From contig JAUHWR010000001.1 in NCBI GenBank assembly GCA_030427385.1, forward strand, positions 1,670,042 through 1,734,041: a stretch of DNA of 64,000 nt. Direction: 5' to 3'. The position numbers and the translations under genes are program-made. This DNA is from Alphaproteobacteria bacterium. Its GTDB lineage: Bacteria > Pseudomonadota > Alphaproteobacteria > Micavibrionales > Micavibrionaceae. Positions 1-9,770 of the stretch are shown piece after piece; the stretch's first letter is position 1, and every line of letters starts with the position of its first letter. A model generated the notes under the pieces. That model was not told the DNA's origin. It worked only from the letters and a program-made list of their open reading frames with translations, and did no database searches.

Positions 1-628
1 TCACATCAAGACAGGCATAATGCTTTTTCTTTACAGGCTGTAAAACCATACCAATTTCGGATGCAGGGTTAAGCATCGCAAGTTCACTTATAATCGCATA
101 TTTAAAAATTTGATCGCAATATTGTCGCAAGCGGTGGGCGGGTTCAAACGCCCCACGTTTTTGCACCTTCTTTAAGGCATTTATAATCTGTATAGGTTTG
201 ATATCACTGATTGGTAAAAATCCTATTTCAGAGAATAAATCAATTTCCATTCTATGTATGACTGTCTTTGCATGACGATCCGTCCATTTATGTTTGAAAT
301 TCTCATGCCATTGGCGTGCCACAACCTCAAACGTATTTTCAAATTTACTTTCTGCGTTCTGTTTTTGAGACTGCTTTTCTTGATTCGGATCAATATTTTG
401 ATCCAGAAGCTTGCGCGCTTCCGTACACCTTTCTTCGGCTTCTTTCAGTGAAATTTCTGGATATACCCCCAACGCCAATAGCTTTTCTTTGCTATTAAAC
501 CGATATTTCATACGCCAATACTTACTATTATTAGGCATAATTTGAAGATACAAGCCACGCCCACCCGCTAATTTATAGGGCTTATCACGTGATTTTGCAT
601 TTTTGCATTCTAGATTTGTAAGACTCAT
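1..628 (-). CDS. P4-type tyrosine recombinase (integrase), N-terminal part, runs off window
   Basis: An open frame reads leftward from ATG at 628 for 209 codons and leaves the window without a stop, so the catalytic C-terminal domain is not visible. The N-terminus (MSLTNLECKNAKSRDKPYKL, then an AGGRGLYLQI motif and a LALGVYPEISLKEA motif) is the DUF4102 arm-binding domain of P4/IntS-like integrases. Residues of about 95-200 resemble the SAM-like core-binding domain. The gene lies 165 bp from tRNA-Gly, in the same orientation and on the tRNA 3' side, which is the usual layout of islands integrated into tRNA 3' ends. Activity cannot be judged because the R-H-R-Y residues lie outside the window. 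Confidence 0.85.
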   Translation of the reverse strand, partial: MSLTNLECKNAKSRDKPYKLAGGRGLYLQIMPNNSKYWRMKYRFNSKEKLLALGVYPEISLKEAEERCTEARKLLDQNIDPNQEKQSQKQNAESKFENTFEVVARQWHENFKHKWTDRHAKTVIHRMEIDLFSEIGFLPISDIKPIQIINALKKVQKRGAFEPAHRLRQYCDQIFKYAIISELAMLNPASEIGMVLQPVKKKHYACLDV

Positions 629-792
629 TGGGGGTATCAACTCCATACAATTTATTTTATACCCCCGCTTGCACCCCTTTTTGATTTGGATTTGGGGGTA
701 TAACATCGGATGGCTTTGGACAAAATTGTTTCATAAAAACCCTCTTAACACAAGGCTTTCTGGACTTTACTGGACTGTTTGGGATGCCAAAT

Positions 793-867
793 TGGAGCGA
801 GTGAAGGGATTCGAACCCTCGACTTCAACCTTGGCAAGGTTGCGCTCTACCCCTGAGCTACACTCGC
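793..867 (-). tRNA. tRNA-Gly (anticodon GCC)
   Basis: The reverse strand folds as a full cloverleaf. The acceptor stem GCGAGTG pairs with CACTCGC, the anticodon arm is CAACC-TTGCCAA-GGTTG with GCC at the anticodon, the T-loop is GGTTCGAATCC, and CCA is encoded at 793-795. The 3' half is the likely attachment site for the adjacent integrase. A forward reading frame over this locus (603-911) is an artefact of the tRNA. Confidence 0.95.
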
Positions 868-928
868 GTACTTGCAAAACAAGTATGGGGAATATAATAT
901 TTCTGAAATAGAATGCAAGGAAAAATTT

Positions 929-1489
929 ATGGTGGCCGCAAAAATTTTAGGAAATAGCGAAATTCCACACGGGCAAAATGATCTGCCCACCTCTCCGCAG
1001 GCGCTTTTGGCGCTGTTTGATAATTTAGGTATAACTTATGATCTGTCCCATCACCGCGCCGTTTACACCGTTGAGGAAAGTGAAGATGTTGATAAAGCCA
1101 TTCCTGGCACGCATTGCCGGAATATGTTTTTACGTGACAAGAAAAAAGTGATGTTTTTGCTCTCCCTCGCGAACAAAACATTGGTTGATTTGAAAAAATT
1201 AGAAAATTTGCTGGAATGCGGGCGCATTTCCTTTGGCTCGCCTGATCGTTTATGGAGCAATCTGGGGGTTCGTCCCGGTTCTGTTTGTCCGTTTTCAATC
1301 ATTAATGATACTGAAAAAAATGTAATGCTTATTCTTGATGAATGGATGATGGCACAGCCTAGAGTCAATTTTCACCCGCTTGTCAATACCATGACGGTGG
1401 GAATGACGCCGGCAGACATCGTCAAATTTCTGGATCACATTGGGCATCCTTATAAAATAATGGATTTAAATGATGCGCGGCCATCTTGA
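929..1489 (+). CDS. ProX/YbaK-family aminoacyl-tRNA deacylase
   Basis: A 186-residue protein of the YbaK/ProX editing family, which hydrolyses mischarged tRNA (typically Ala-tRNA-Pro) in trans. Visible family features are GTHCRNMFLRDKKK at residues 60-73, containing the conserved lysine of the FLRDKKK segment, and FGSPDRLWSNLGVRPGSVCPF (written here only as a location, residues of about 110-130). The start was set at ATG 929 because AAGG at 917-920 sits 8 bases upstream; an upstream in-frame ATG at 872 would overlap the leader and has no ribosome site. The length fits standalone ProXp-ala. Which mischarged tRNA it clears cannot be told from sequence alone. Confidence 0.85.
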   Translation: MVAAKILGNSEIPHGQNDLPTSPQALLALFDNLGITYDLSHHRAVYTVEESEDVDKAIPGTHCRNMFLRDKKKVMFLLSLANKTLVDLKKLENLLECGRISFGSPDRLWSNLGVRPGSVCPFSIINDTEKNVMLILDEWMMAQPRVNFHPLVNTMTVGMTPADIVKFLDHIGHPYKIMDLNDARPS

Positions 1490-1519
1490 TAAAAAAAATA
1501 ACTTGGTTTAAATAGTTTT

Positions 1520-2578
1520 ATGAATATTAGAATATTTCTCTTAAGTACGCTTGCTTTATTATTATGCTACATAAATGCTAGCTTGTACGTGGGGCCATTT
1601 ACTAAACTTGAACATAATATTATTTCAAAAGCGCGAATATACAAAGCTAAGAAAGAAAAACAAAAGCAAATTCAAAATTTGGCAATAGAAGCAAAAAAAG
1701 GAAACGCCTACGCACAATTTAATTATGCCTTCACTTTTCTTGACAAAAGAAACTCAGAGTACAGTCAAGAAAAGGCCATTTTCTGGTTCAAGGAAAGTGG
1801 TGATAACGGTTATCTAGACGGCTATCATAAAATTGCATACGGACTTGATAATGGTGTGTTTGGTTTTGATAAAAATTACGACCAAGATAAGCAACTTGTT
1901 GAAAAATTTTATCGAATAGCAGTAGATAAGGGCCTTGCAAAATCCCAAAATAATTTAGCTATCTTTTTATCGGAAAAATACAAAGAACATGCAGATATTA
2001 AGGAAATACAAGATTTAAGATTAAAATCTGCAGAGGGAGGTGACAGATATGGAATATACAATCTTGCACATTCTTATTACTACGGAGATAAAGAGTTTGA
2101 AAAAGATTTAAGCGAAGCGCTAAAGTGGTTTAAGATTTCCTATCAAAAAAATCACAATGTAACGAGCGCCTTAATTACCATGGCATGGATATACGAGCAA
2201 AAAGATGGCCCGCAATATGATCCGGAAAAAGCTGGTGCTTTATATTTGGAAGCAGCATTACAAGAAAATATGTATGCTATGAAAAAAATTGCCTTTGCTT
2301 TCGAAAAAGGCAAATACGGCTACCCCGTAGATCATAAAAAAGCCCTAAAATGGTATACCAAAATTGCAGAAAATGGTGATGATTGGGGACAAAATAAGCT
2401 GGGGCATAATTATCTGGATAAAATGAAGAAAGCCGAAACAGTTGAAGAAAAGAAATATAATAGAGAAAAATCTATTGAATGGTTTGAAAAAAGTGCAAAT
2501 CAAGGAAACACAGACTCACTAACCCAGTCTCTTAATATTAAAAGCAGTGATTTCGCAGATCAATATTTCAAAGATTAG
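1520..2578 (+). CDS. Sel1-repeat protein with N-terminal signal/anchor
   Basis: A 352-residue protein with a hydrophobic N-terminus (residues of about 3-25) followed by several Sel1-like repeats, visible as A..G...A...L...Y/F..G patterns such as [31 protein letters not shown] and [16 protein letters not shown]. Sel1 repeats are alpha-solenoids that mediate protein contacts; no catalytic motif is present. The protein probably sits in the periplasm or inner membrane. The gene is clearly AT-richer than proX and leuD on either side and uses many AAA/AAT/ATA codons, which hints at acquisition or relaxed constraint. Its partner is unknown. Confidence 0.75.
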   Translation: MNIRIFLLSTLALLLCYINASLYVGPFTKLEHNIISKARIYKAKKEKQKQIQNLAIEAKKGNAYAQFNYAFTFLDKRNSEYSQEKAIFWFKESGDNGYLDGYHKIAYGLDNGVFGFDKNYDQDKQLVEKFYRIAVDKGLAKSQNNLAIFLSEKYKEHADIKEIQDLRLKSAEGGDRYGIYNLAHSYYYGDKEFEKDLSEALKWFKISYQKNHNVTSALITMAWIYEQKDGPQYDPEKAGALYLEAALQENMYAMKKIAFAFEKGKYGYPVDHKKALKWYTKIAENGDDWGQNKLGHNYLDKMKKAETVEEKKYNREKSIEWFEKSANQGNTDSLTQSLNIKSSDFADQYFKD

Positions 2579-2625
2579 CCGTATCGAACTTGATCGTAAC
2601 TATTATTAAAGTTAATATCCCACAC

Positions 2626-3234
2626 ATGAAACCTTTTACCACCCTGACCGCCATCGCTGCGCCTTTGAGTATCATCAATGTCGATACGGACATGATTATT
2701 CCTAAACAGTTTCTAAAAACCATCCTGCGCACCGGCCTAGGGAAGAATTTATTTGATGAGATGCGCTATGATGATAATGGCGCTGAAAAGCCTGATTTTG
2801 TTCTTAATCAAGAGCCTTACCGCCATGCCGAGATTTTAATTGCGGGGGAGAATTTTGGCTGTGGATCCTCGCGGGAACATGCGCCTTGGGCCTTATTAGA
2901 TTTTGGCCTGCGCTGTGTCATTGCGCCTAGCTTTGCCGACATCTTCTATAATAACTGTTTTAAAAACGGCATTTTACCGATTAAATTACCTCAGGAGCAA
3001 GTGAGTACTTTAATGGATCGCGCCCGTGAATTTCCGGATGAGAAAATGACCGTGGATTTGGAAAAGCAACAAATTACAGCCGGCAATCACGCCTTTGAAT
3101 TTGAGGTTGAAAGTTTCAGAAAGCATTGCCTGATGAATGGTTTGGACGATATTGGATTAACATTGGAAAAATCCGCCGCCATCCAACAATTTGAACAAAA
3201 AGACCATGAAAAACGGGCTTGGCTTTATAATTAA
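2626..3234 (+). CDS. leuD: 3-isopropylmalate dehydratase small subunit
   Basis: LeuD, 202 residues, the swivelling small subunit that with LeuC isomerises 2- to 3-isopropylmalate in leucine synthesis. Family motifs are [14 protein letters not shown] near the N-terminus and [17 protein letters not shown] in the middle. The ATG at 2626 was chosen over an upstream in-frame TTG at 2590 because family members start with M-x-x-F-T. It lies 30 bp ahead of leuB. Its partner leuC is 9 kb away, on the far side of gdh-trmD-rplS. Confidence 0.95.
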   Translation: MKPFTTLTAIAAPLSIINVDTDMIIPKQFLKTILRTGLGKNLFDEMRYDDNGAEKPDFVLNQEPYRHAEILIAGENFGCGSSREHAPWALLDFGLRCVIAPSFADIFYNNCFKNGILPIKLPQEQVSTLMDRAREFPDEKMTVDLEKQQITAGNHAFEFEVESFRKHCLMNGLDDIGLTLEKSAAIQQFEQKDHEKRAWLYN

Positions 3235-3264
3235 TGTGCCATGTCCCACAAAAAGGATTAAATC

Positions 3265-4386
3265 ATGAAAAATACATATAAATTGATGATGCTTGCTGGT
3301 GATGGCATTGGCCCCGAAGTTATGGCGGAAGTGTCCAAGCTGGCCAATTGGCTGAACTCAAATGAGGATATCGGGCTGGAATTGGAAGATGAACTGGTTG
3401 GCGGCGCGTCCATTGATGTTAATAAAATCCCGGTAACCGATGCCACCATACAAAAATGTAAAGAAGCCGATGCCGTTATGCTCGGCGCGGTTGGCGGAGC
3501 AAAATGGGATGACGTTGATTATAATATTCGCCCCGAGGCGGGGTTGCTAAAAATCCGTAAGGATCTTGATCTCTTTGCCAATTTACGACCCGCAATTGTG
3601 TTTGATGCGCTATTGGATGCGTCTTCATTGAAACCTGATATTATTCAGGGACTTGATATCCTGATTGTGCGGGAATTGACGGGCGGCGTATATTTTGGCG
3701 AACCGCGCGGGATTGAGACTATGCCCGATGGACAACAACGCGGCTTTAACACCCAGACCTATACAACATCTGAAATCGAGCGCGTAACGGAAGTTGCCTT
3801 TGACCTTGCACGAAAGCGCAGCAAAAAAGTTACTTCCTGCGAGAAAGCTAACGTAATGGAGAGTGGCAAATTATGGCGACAAGTTGTAACTAACCTGCAT
3901 AAAAACCATACTGACATTGAATTATCCCATATGTATGCCGATAATTGCGCCATGCAATTGCTGCGCAATCCCAAACAATTTGATGTGATTGTCACCGATA
4001 ATTTATTCGGGGATATCCTTTCTGATGAGGCCGCCATGCTAACAGGCTCTCTTGGTATGTTACCATCGGCATCTTTGGGCAAAACAGACCCAAGCACAGG
4101 CAAACGCTATGCGATGTATGAGCCTGTCCACGGCTCTGCGCCGGATATTGCCGGTCAAGGTAAGGCTAATCCTCTGGCGACTATATTATCTTTCGCTATG
4201 TGCCTAAGATATTCTCTTGATCAGGGCGCTTTAGCTGAAAAAATCGAGCAAGCCGTGCAAGATATTTTAAATAACGGTCTTCGTACCGCAGACATCATGG
4301 CACATAATTGCCAAGAAATATCAACCTCTGCCATGGGCGATGCGGTTATTGATCATATTAAATCCATTTTGCGCAAAGCCGCGTAA
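3265..4386 (+). CDS. leuB: 3-isopropylmalate dehydrogenase
   Basis: LeuB, 373 residues, NAD-dependent oxidative decarboxylation of 3-isopropylmalate to 2-oxoisocaproate in leucine synthesis. Visible motifs are [11 protein letters not shown] at the N-terminus, GAVGGAKWD, the substrate-binding [21 protein letters not shown] region, ELTGGVYFG, and the NAD-binding [18 protein letters not shown]. An AAGGATTAAATC stretch precedes the ATG. It is cotranscribed with leuD, and the next gene follows after 3 bases. Confidence 0.96.
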   Translation: MKNTYKLMMLAGDGIGPEVMAEVSKLANWLNSNEDIGLELEDELVGGASIDVNKIPVTDATIQKCKEADAVMLGAVGGAKWDDVDYNIRPEAGLLKIRKDLDLFANLRPAIVFDALLDASSLKPDIIQGLDILIVRELTGGVYFGEPRGIETMPDGQQRGFNTQTYTTSEIERVTEVAFDLARKRSKKVTSCEKANVMESGKLWRQVVTNLHKNHTDIELSHMYADNCAMQLLRNPKQFDVIVTDNLFGDILSDEAAMLTGSLGMLPSASLGKTDPSTGKRYAMYEPVHGSAPDIAGQGKANPLATILSFAMCLRYSLDQGALAEKIEQAVQDILNNGLRTADIMAHNCQEISTSAMGDAVIDHIKSILRKAA

Positions 4387-4389
4387 TTT

Positions 4390-4920
4390 ATGCCGCTAAC
4401 CCTAAAAGCGCCAGATAATACACAAACCAAAGTCATAATGGACGCTTTGGCATATTCAGGTAATGAAATCGCTTTCGAACCATGCATGCGGGCGCATTAT
4501 GCTCTTTGCGCAGGAAATCATAAATCGGAATTTGTGTTCTATCCTCCGTTTAAAACGGGGGCGATTATAGATCAGGCAAAAAAAATGCTGCGCGATATAA
4601 GCTCAATCCCTTCTAAAATTAAGATTGGCGATGCTTTTTTTTATAAAGATGACGCGCGTTTTGAAACCGGAGATACGCAAATATTCCTGACGGAAAAGGA
4701 GACCTCTTTATTATTGTTGCTATGGCAAAATATACCCGCAATTGTAACAAAAGACACTCTATTAAAAGCCATATGGGAGTATCAAAATGATCTTGAAACA
4801 CATACCCTAGAGACGCATATCTATAGGCTCAGACAGAAAATTGAAACTGACCCCGCCCATCCGAAATATCTATTAACGGAAAAACATGGCTACAGACTAT
4901 GTGAATCAGCCGCTCAATGA
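4390..4920 (+). CDS. Winged-helix (OmpR-type output domain) protein without recognisable receiver
   Basis: A 176-residue protein. The C-terminal half (about 85-172) is a Trans_reg_C winged helix with LTEKETSLLLLLW, a VTKDTLLKAIW segment and THTLETHIYRLRQKIE, ending in the beta-hairpin signature YLLTEKHGYRL. The first 80 residues show no acidic pocket or phospho-aspartate of a receiver domain, so phosphorylation control is unlikely. The gene begins 3 bases after the leuB stop and is probably translated with it. It could be a local regulator of the leu genes or of the downstream gdh, but no operator is visible. Confidence 0.75.
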   Translation: MPLTLKAPDNTQTKVIMDALAYSGNEIAFEPCMRAHYALCAGNHKSEFVFYPPFKTGAIIDQAKKMLRDISSIPSKIKIGDAFFYKDDARFETGDTQIFLTEKETSLLLLLWQNIPAIVTKDTLLKAIWEYQNDLETHTLETHIYRLRQKIETDPAHPKYLLTEKHGYRLCESAAQ

Positions 4921-5020
4921 TTTAAGCGCCCACATGACACCTTTGCAAAAATCACAAGATAAAAGTCCTTTTTTATTTCCCCGGAAAGCTCTAATATAAC
5001 ATATCTAAAAAGTTGAACTC

Positions 5021-8000
5021 ATGAAAAATTTTGATACCCTCCTCTTCCAAAGCATTCCCGAACATGATCTTGCTGAGCTAAATGATTGTGAAAAAGGTGC
5101 CATCCTTGAGACACATAAAAAATTGTGCCAGAACAGAACATTAGGACAGCCGGAAGTTTTAATCAGCCGCGCTTTATGCAATATTCCGGGGGATGAGCGC
5201 ACAGTTATTGATGTTGTTTCAACCGATCGCCCTTTTTTGGTGGATTCCCTTGTCGCGGAGATCAACCGCCATTCTTTGCTAATTGACTTTTTACTGCACC
5301 CCTTCGTATATACAGAATTTGACGTTAGTACAGATAAATTTAAATCCGTCAAAGATAAAAAGACCGATCAGACTATTCGTCAAAGCCATATCCATATTCG
5401 TCTCCACCGGCTTATTCCGAAAAGCATGGAAAAAATTCTGTATCGCGGTCTAAAACGCGCCCTGATTGATGTTGCCTTTGCGACTGATGATTGGCAAGAC
5501 ATGCGTCAGATGGTGACGAAAACACATGATATGTTGGAAAGTCATGCGCCGAATAATAAAGATAATAAGGAATATGCCTCTTTTCTTGATTATATTTATG
5601 ATAATAATTTTACGTTATTGGGATATCGTTATTATAAATCTGCAAAATCAGGCTTTTCAGCCCAATCATCGTCAGGTTTAGGGCTTTTGAAAAGCCAAAG
5701 AGACGTGGATTTTTTAATCAACTATAAAGATGATTTACCCGCGCTATTTACAAAGATTTCCAAACAGAAAAAGCCTCTTAATATTTTCAAAATCAACCGC
5801 GATTCCTCGGTTCATCGCCGCGTCCCTGTTGATGCCATCACTGTTCAGGATATCAATGATAAAGGTGACATCATTGGCTATCACTTATTTATCGGGTTAT
5901 TTACATCCGTTACCTATTCCAGATCTGTCACAGATATCCCGTATCTTCGCTTAAAAGTCGCCAAGGTTATAGATAAATCGAACTTCAATGCCGGCAGTCA
6001 CGATGATAAGGCGTTACGTCATATTTTGGAAAAATATCCCCGTGATGAGTTGTTCCAAACGGAAGTATCAAAGCTTCATACCATCACCTCATCGATCTTG
6101 AGCCTGCAAGAACGCCAGCGCGTTGCCTTATATATGCGCCCGGATATCTTTGGAAAATCGGTCGCATGTATGATTTACATCCCCCGCGATCGTTTTGAAA
6201 CCCGCATGCGCCATCGTTTTGAAAAAGTGCTGGAGCAAGAATTAGACGGTAAAACAACCGCCTATTACACGACTTTGGATGATTCCGTCTTTGCGCGTAT
6301 TATCTTACTGGTTGAAAGTAATAAAAAAAGTATTTCAAAGGCGGATGAAACACGATTGGAAAAAATGCTGCGCCAGGAAGGGCGCGCATGGGACGAAATT
6401 TTATCCGAAGCCATCAATATCAAATATGGCACAGACTCAGATTACTTCATGGAGAAATACAGCGAAGCATTTCCCATTGCCTATCGTGAAACATACCACC
6501 CCGCAAAAGCGTTAAACGACATTGAAGTTCTGGAAAAATTTTCAGAAGATGACCAAGTTAATATTAGCTTCTATCGTGATAAATTCTGCACGGACGAAGA
6601 AGTACGTATGAAGCTATATATACGTGATGAACCCGTCGTTTTATCCGATGTGCTGCCTATTTTAAAAAATATGGGATTACGGGTTATCTCCGAACTTCCT
6701 TTTAAAATAAAACCTTTGGCAAATCGCAAGAATACGGATCAGGAACAGGTAGTTTGGGTTCACGACTTCCTCATGGAAAGTGATGCAAAAGATCTGGAAA
6801 GCCGCATCCCAATCGTTCGTAAATTAGCTGAAGTTGCCTTTAAAATGGTCTGGTGCGGCCGCATGGAAAGCGATGCACTGAACAAGCTAGTATTAAGCGC
6901 CGCCATGTCTTGGCAAGAAGTCAAAATATTGCGGACATATGTTCATTATATTCGCCAACTGGGCAATCCTTACTCGCGCCTTTATATCTCCAATGCCTTA
7001 ACCAATCATCCCCAGGTTTCCCGCCTGTTGATTGATATCTTTTACGCGCGTCTTGATCCGGCAAAAGAAAAAGAAAGCGAGACCTACGCCAAAGCATGCA
7101 GCCTTATCATTCAGGATGAGTTGGAAAATGTAACGTCTCTTGATGAAGATCGTATTTTACGCAGCATTTTAAATCTGGTTGAATCTACGTTGCGGACAAA
7201 CTTCTTCCAAATCGACGAGCATGGCGAGCCGAAAGACTATCTATCCATTAAAATCGATAGCGGCAAAGTCGAAGATATGCCGGAGCCCAAACCATATCGT
7301 GAAATTTTCGTTTATTCCCCGCGGACAGAAGGCATTCACTTACGCGGCGGCCCCATCGCGCGCGGCGGCATTCGTTGGTCAGACAGGCAGGAAGATTATC
7401 GCACCGAAGTTCTCGGCCTCATGAAGGCGCAAATGGTAAAAAATGCGGTCATTGTGCCCGTGGGATCAAAGGGCGGCTTTATCATTAAAAAACCCCCGAA
7501 AGACGCCACACGTAAAGAATTACAAGATGAAGCAATTGCCTGTTATAAAATCTTAATCCGCGGATTGCTGGACATCACCGATAATCGGGTTGGCAAGAAA
7601 GTTGTTCCGCCGAAAAATACCGTACGTCATGACGGAGAAGACCCCTATCTGGTTGTTGCGGCAGATAAAGGAACCGCCACATTCTCTGATATTGCCAATT
7701 CAATTTCTCAAGAATATGGGTTTTGGTTGGATGATGCCTTCGCCTCCGGCGGCTCTGCCGGTTATGACCATAAAGTCATGGGCATTACCGCACGCGGGGC
7801 GTGGGAATCCGTTATGCGGCACTTCAGCGAATTAAACCACGATACCCAAACCCAGGAATTCGATGTTATCGGTGTTGGTGATATGGCGGGCGATGTGTTC
7901 GGCAATGGCATGATTTTATCGAAAAAAATCTGTTTAGTCGGGGCATTTAACCACATCCATATCTTCTGTGATCCCAATCCCGATCCGGAGAGCACATGGA

Positions 8001-9769
8001 AAGAGCGCGAGCGCCTGTTTAAAGAAGTTAAGGGCTGGGATGCGTATGACACCGCCAAACTATCAAAAGGCGGGCGGATTTATTTGCGGTCAGATAAATC
8101 ACTTACTCTGACACCTGAAATTCAAAAACGTTTTAATATTACCAAAGAAAAAGTTTCTCCGATTGAATTGATGCACGCCATGTTAAAGGCAAAAACCGAT
8201 TTATTATGGTTTGGCGGTATTGGCACCTACATCAAAGCAGAGAGCGAAACCGACGCACAGGTCGGGGATAAAGCCAATGATGCCATTCGCGTCAATGCCG
8301 ATGAACTTCACACCAAAGTTATTGGTGAGGGGGCAAATTTGGCGATGACTCAACTAAGTCGTATTGAATTTGCCAAAAATGGCGGCAAGCTTAATGCCGA
8401 TTTCATTGATAATTCCGGCGGCGTTGATTCTTCCGACCATGAAGTTAACATCAAGATTTTATTACAAGCGGTCATGGAAGATAGCAAGAACAATATGACC
8501 ACAAAATCCCGTAACAAATTGCTGGAAAGCATGACGGAGACGGTGGCACAACACGTCCTAAATAATAACCGCACCCAAGCCGAAGCTATCAGCTTGATGG
8601 AAATACAGGCCGCATTTAAGCTTTCTCTGCAAGCTGATCTCATTGCTCAATTTGAGCAGGATTTCGGTCTAAATCGTAAATTGGAGGGGTTGCCGGATCA
8701 GGAATCCATTAATATCCGTATGCGTCTTGGCAAAAGCCTGACCAGACCGGAATTGAGCACTCTGCAAGCCTATGCAAAGATAGAATTAACGAAAGAGCTT
8801 TTGGACACATCTATTCCGGATCAACCTTCGCTAAAACCTTGGTTAATTACTTATTTCCCCAAACAACTTCATAAAAAGTATGAAAAAGAAATCAAGTCTC
8901 ACCGCTTGAACCGCGAAATTATCGCCATGAAACTGGCCAATAATATCGTCAATCGCATGGGGCCGGGTTTTGTTAAAAATATGCGTGATCAGACCGGTCA
9001 AAAAACCGAAGATGTGGTTAAGGCATATCTGATTGCAAAAGATATCATTGACCTGCCTGTATTATGGGAGGCCATCAATAATCCGGACTTACGCGTCCTT
9101 GCTTATGTCAGGTTGCGCGCCTTGCAAAGCCTGTCTGACCTGACGCAAAAAATAACGATTTGGTTTTTGAAATATAAGGCCGATCAACTTGATATTGATG
9201 CCCAGGTTAAACAATATCGCCCGCACATGATTGAACTTCAAAAAATGCTGGCAAGTACCTTACCGGAGCGTGTCTCCTTGACTGTTAACGGGCGAAATGC
9301 ATCCCTTTTGGCTGATGGTTTTTCGACTGATCTTGCGAATATGCTCTCTCTTGTGCCCCTCTTGGACTCTGCCCCTGATATTATTCAGATGTCAAAAGAA
9401 GGGAATGGTAAGACAGATTTGAAAAAAGTTCTGAGTACTTACTTCCTTTCAGGCGAGTTTTTCGGTATTGACTGGCTACAACAGAAATCCGCACATATCG
9501 AAACCGAAGATCGCTGGAACGAACAGGCCAAAAAATCACAGAAAGAGCAATTATCGCGCATTCATGCACAACTCTCTCGATTAATTCTGGATGATCTAAA
9601 ATCTGAAAAAACCATATCTATGAAACAAATCGAGAAATGGTCAGAGCAACATGCCGATAAAACCAAACAATATCTGGATTTAATTCATCAATTTAAACGC
9701 AGCGGAGCATTTAATCTGGCAATGCTTACCTTGGCCTCAAACAGCCTGCAAAACATTTGTGTTCGGTGA
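5021..9769 (+). CDS. gdhB: NAD-specific glutamate dehydrogenase, large 180-kDa class
   Basis: A 1582-residue enzyme of the large GDH class, which deaminates glutamate to 2-oxoglutarate and ammonium with NAD and usually works catabolically. The N-terminal 700 residues are the ACT-like regulatory region of this class. The catalytic core shows RGGIRWSDRQEDYRTEVLGL followed by MKAQMVKNAVIVPVGSKGG (residues of about 780-830, with the catalytic lysines), the dinucleotide-binding GVGDMAGDVFGNGM (about 950) and GEGANLAMTQ (about 1105). Length and motif order match intact family members. trmD starts 1 base after its stop. An upstream 100-bp gap separates it from the winged-helix gene. Confidence 0.95.
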   Translation: MKNFDTLLFQSIPEHDLAELNDCEKGAILETHKKLCQNRTLGQPEVLISRALCNIPGDERTVIDVVSTDRPFLVDSLVAEINRHSLLIDFLLHPFVYTEFDVSTDKFKSVKDKKTDQTIRQSHIHIRLHRLIPKSMEKILYRGLKRALIDVAFATDDWQDMRQMVTKTHDMLESHAPNNKDNKEYASFLDYIYDNNFTLLGYRYYKSAKSGFSAQSSSGLGLLKSQRDVDFLINYKDDLPALFTKISKQKKPLNIFKINRDSSVHRRVPVDAITVQDINDKGDIIGYHLFIGLFTSVTYSRSVTDIPYLRLKVAKVIDKSNFNAGSHDDKALRHILEKYPRDELFQTEVSKLHTITSSILSLQERQRVALYMRPDIFGKSVACMIYIPRDRFETRMRHRFEKVLEQELDGKTTAYYTTLDDSVFARIILLVESNKKSISKADETRLEKMLRQEGRAWDEILSEAINIKYGTDSDYFMEKYSEAFPIAYRETYHPAKALNDIEVLEKFSEDDQVNISFYRDKFCTDEEVRMKLYIRDEPVVLSDVLPILKNMGLRVISELPFKIKPLANRKNTDQEQVVWVHDFLMESDAKDLESRIPIVRKLAEVAFKMVWCGRMESDALNKLVLSAAMSWQEVKILRTYVHYIRQLGNPYSRLYISNALTNHPQVSRLLIDIFYARLDPAKEKESETYAKACSLIIQDELENVTSLDEDRILRSILNLVESTLRTNFFQIDEHGEPKDYLSIKIDSGKVEDMPEPKPYREIFVYSPRTEGIHLRGGPIARGGIRWSDRQEDYRTEVLGLMKAQMVKNAVIVPVGSKGGFIIKKPPKDATRKELQDEAIACYKILIRGLLDITDNRVGKKVVPPKNTVRHDGEDPYLVVAADKGTATFSDIANSISQEYGFWLDDAFASGGSAGYDHKVMGITARGAWESVMRHFSELNHDTQTQEFDVIGVGDMAGDVFGNGMILSKKICLVGAFNHIHIFCDPNPDPESTWKERERLFKEVKGWDAYDTAKLSKGGRIYLRSDKSLTLTPEIQKRFNITKEKVSPIELMHAMLKAKTDLLWFGGIGTYIKAESETDAQVGDKANDAIRVNADELHTKVIGEGANLAMTQLSRIEFAKNGGKLNADFIDNSGGVDSSDHEVNIKILLQAVMEDSKNNMTTKSRNKLLESMTETVAQHVLNNNRTQAEAISLMEIQAAFKLSLQADLIAQFEQDFGLNRKLEGLPDQESINIRMRLGKSLTRPELSTLQAYAKIELTKELLDTSIPDQPSLKPWLITYFPKQLHKKYEKEIKSHRLNREIIAMKLANNIVNRMGPGFVKNMRDQTGQKTEDVVKAYLIAKDIIDLPVLWEAINNPDLRVLAYVRLRALQSLSDLTQKITIWFLKYKADQLDIDAQVKQYRPHMIELQKMLASTLPERVSLTVNGRNASLLADGFSTDLANMLSLVPLLDSAPDIIQMSKEGNGKTDLKKVLSTYFLSGEFFGIDWLQQKSAHIETEDRWNEQAKKSQKEQLSRIHAQLSRLILDDLKSEKTISMKQIEKWSEQHADKTKQYLDLIHQFKRSGAFNLAMLTLASNSLQNICVR

Positions 9770-9770
9770 T

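Noticed and set aside
603-911. 102-codon plus-strand frame containing VKGFEPSTSTLARLR
   Set aside because: It spans the antisense of tRNA-Gly; this peptide is a well-known spurious translation of tRNA genes.
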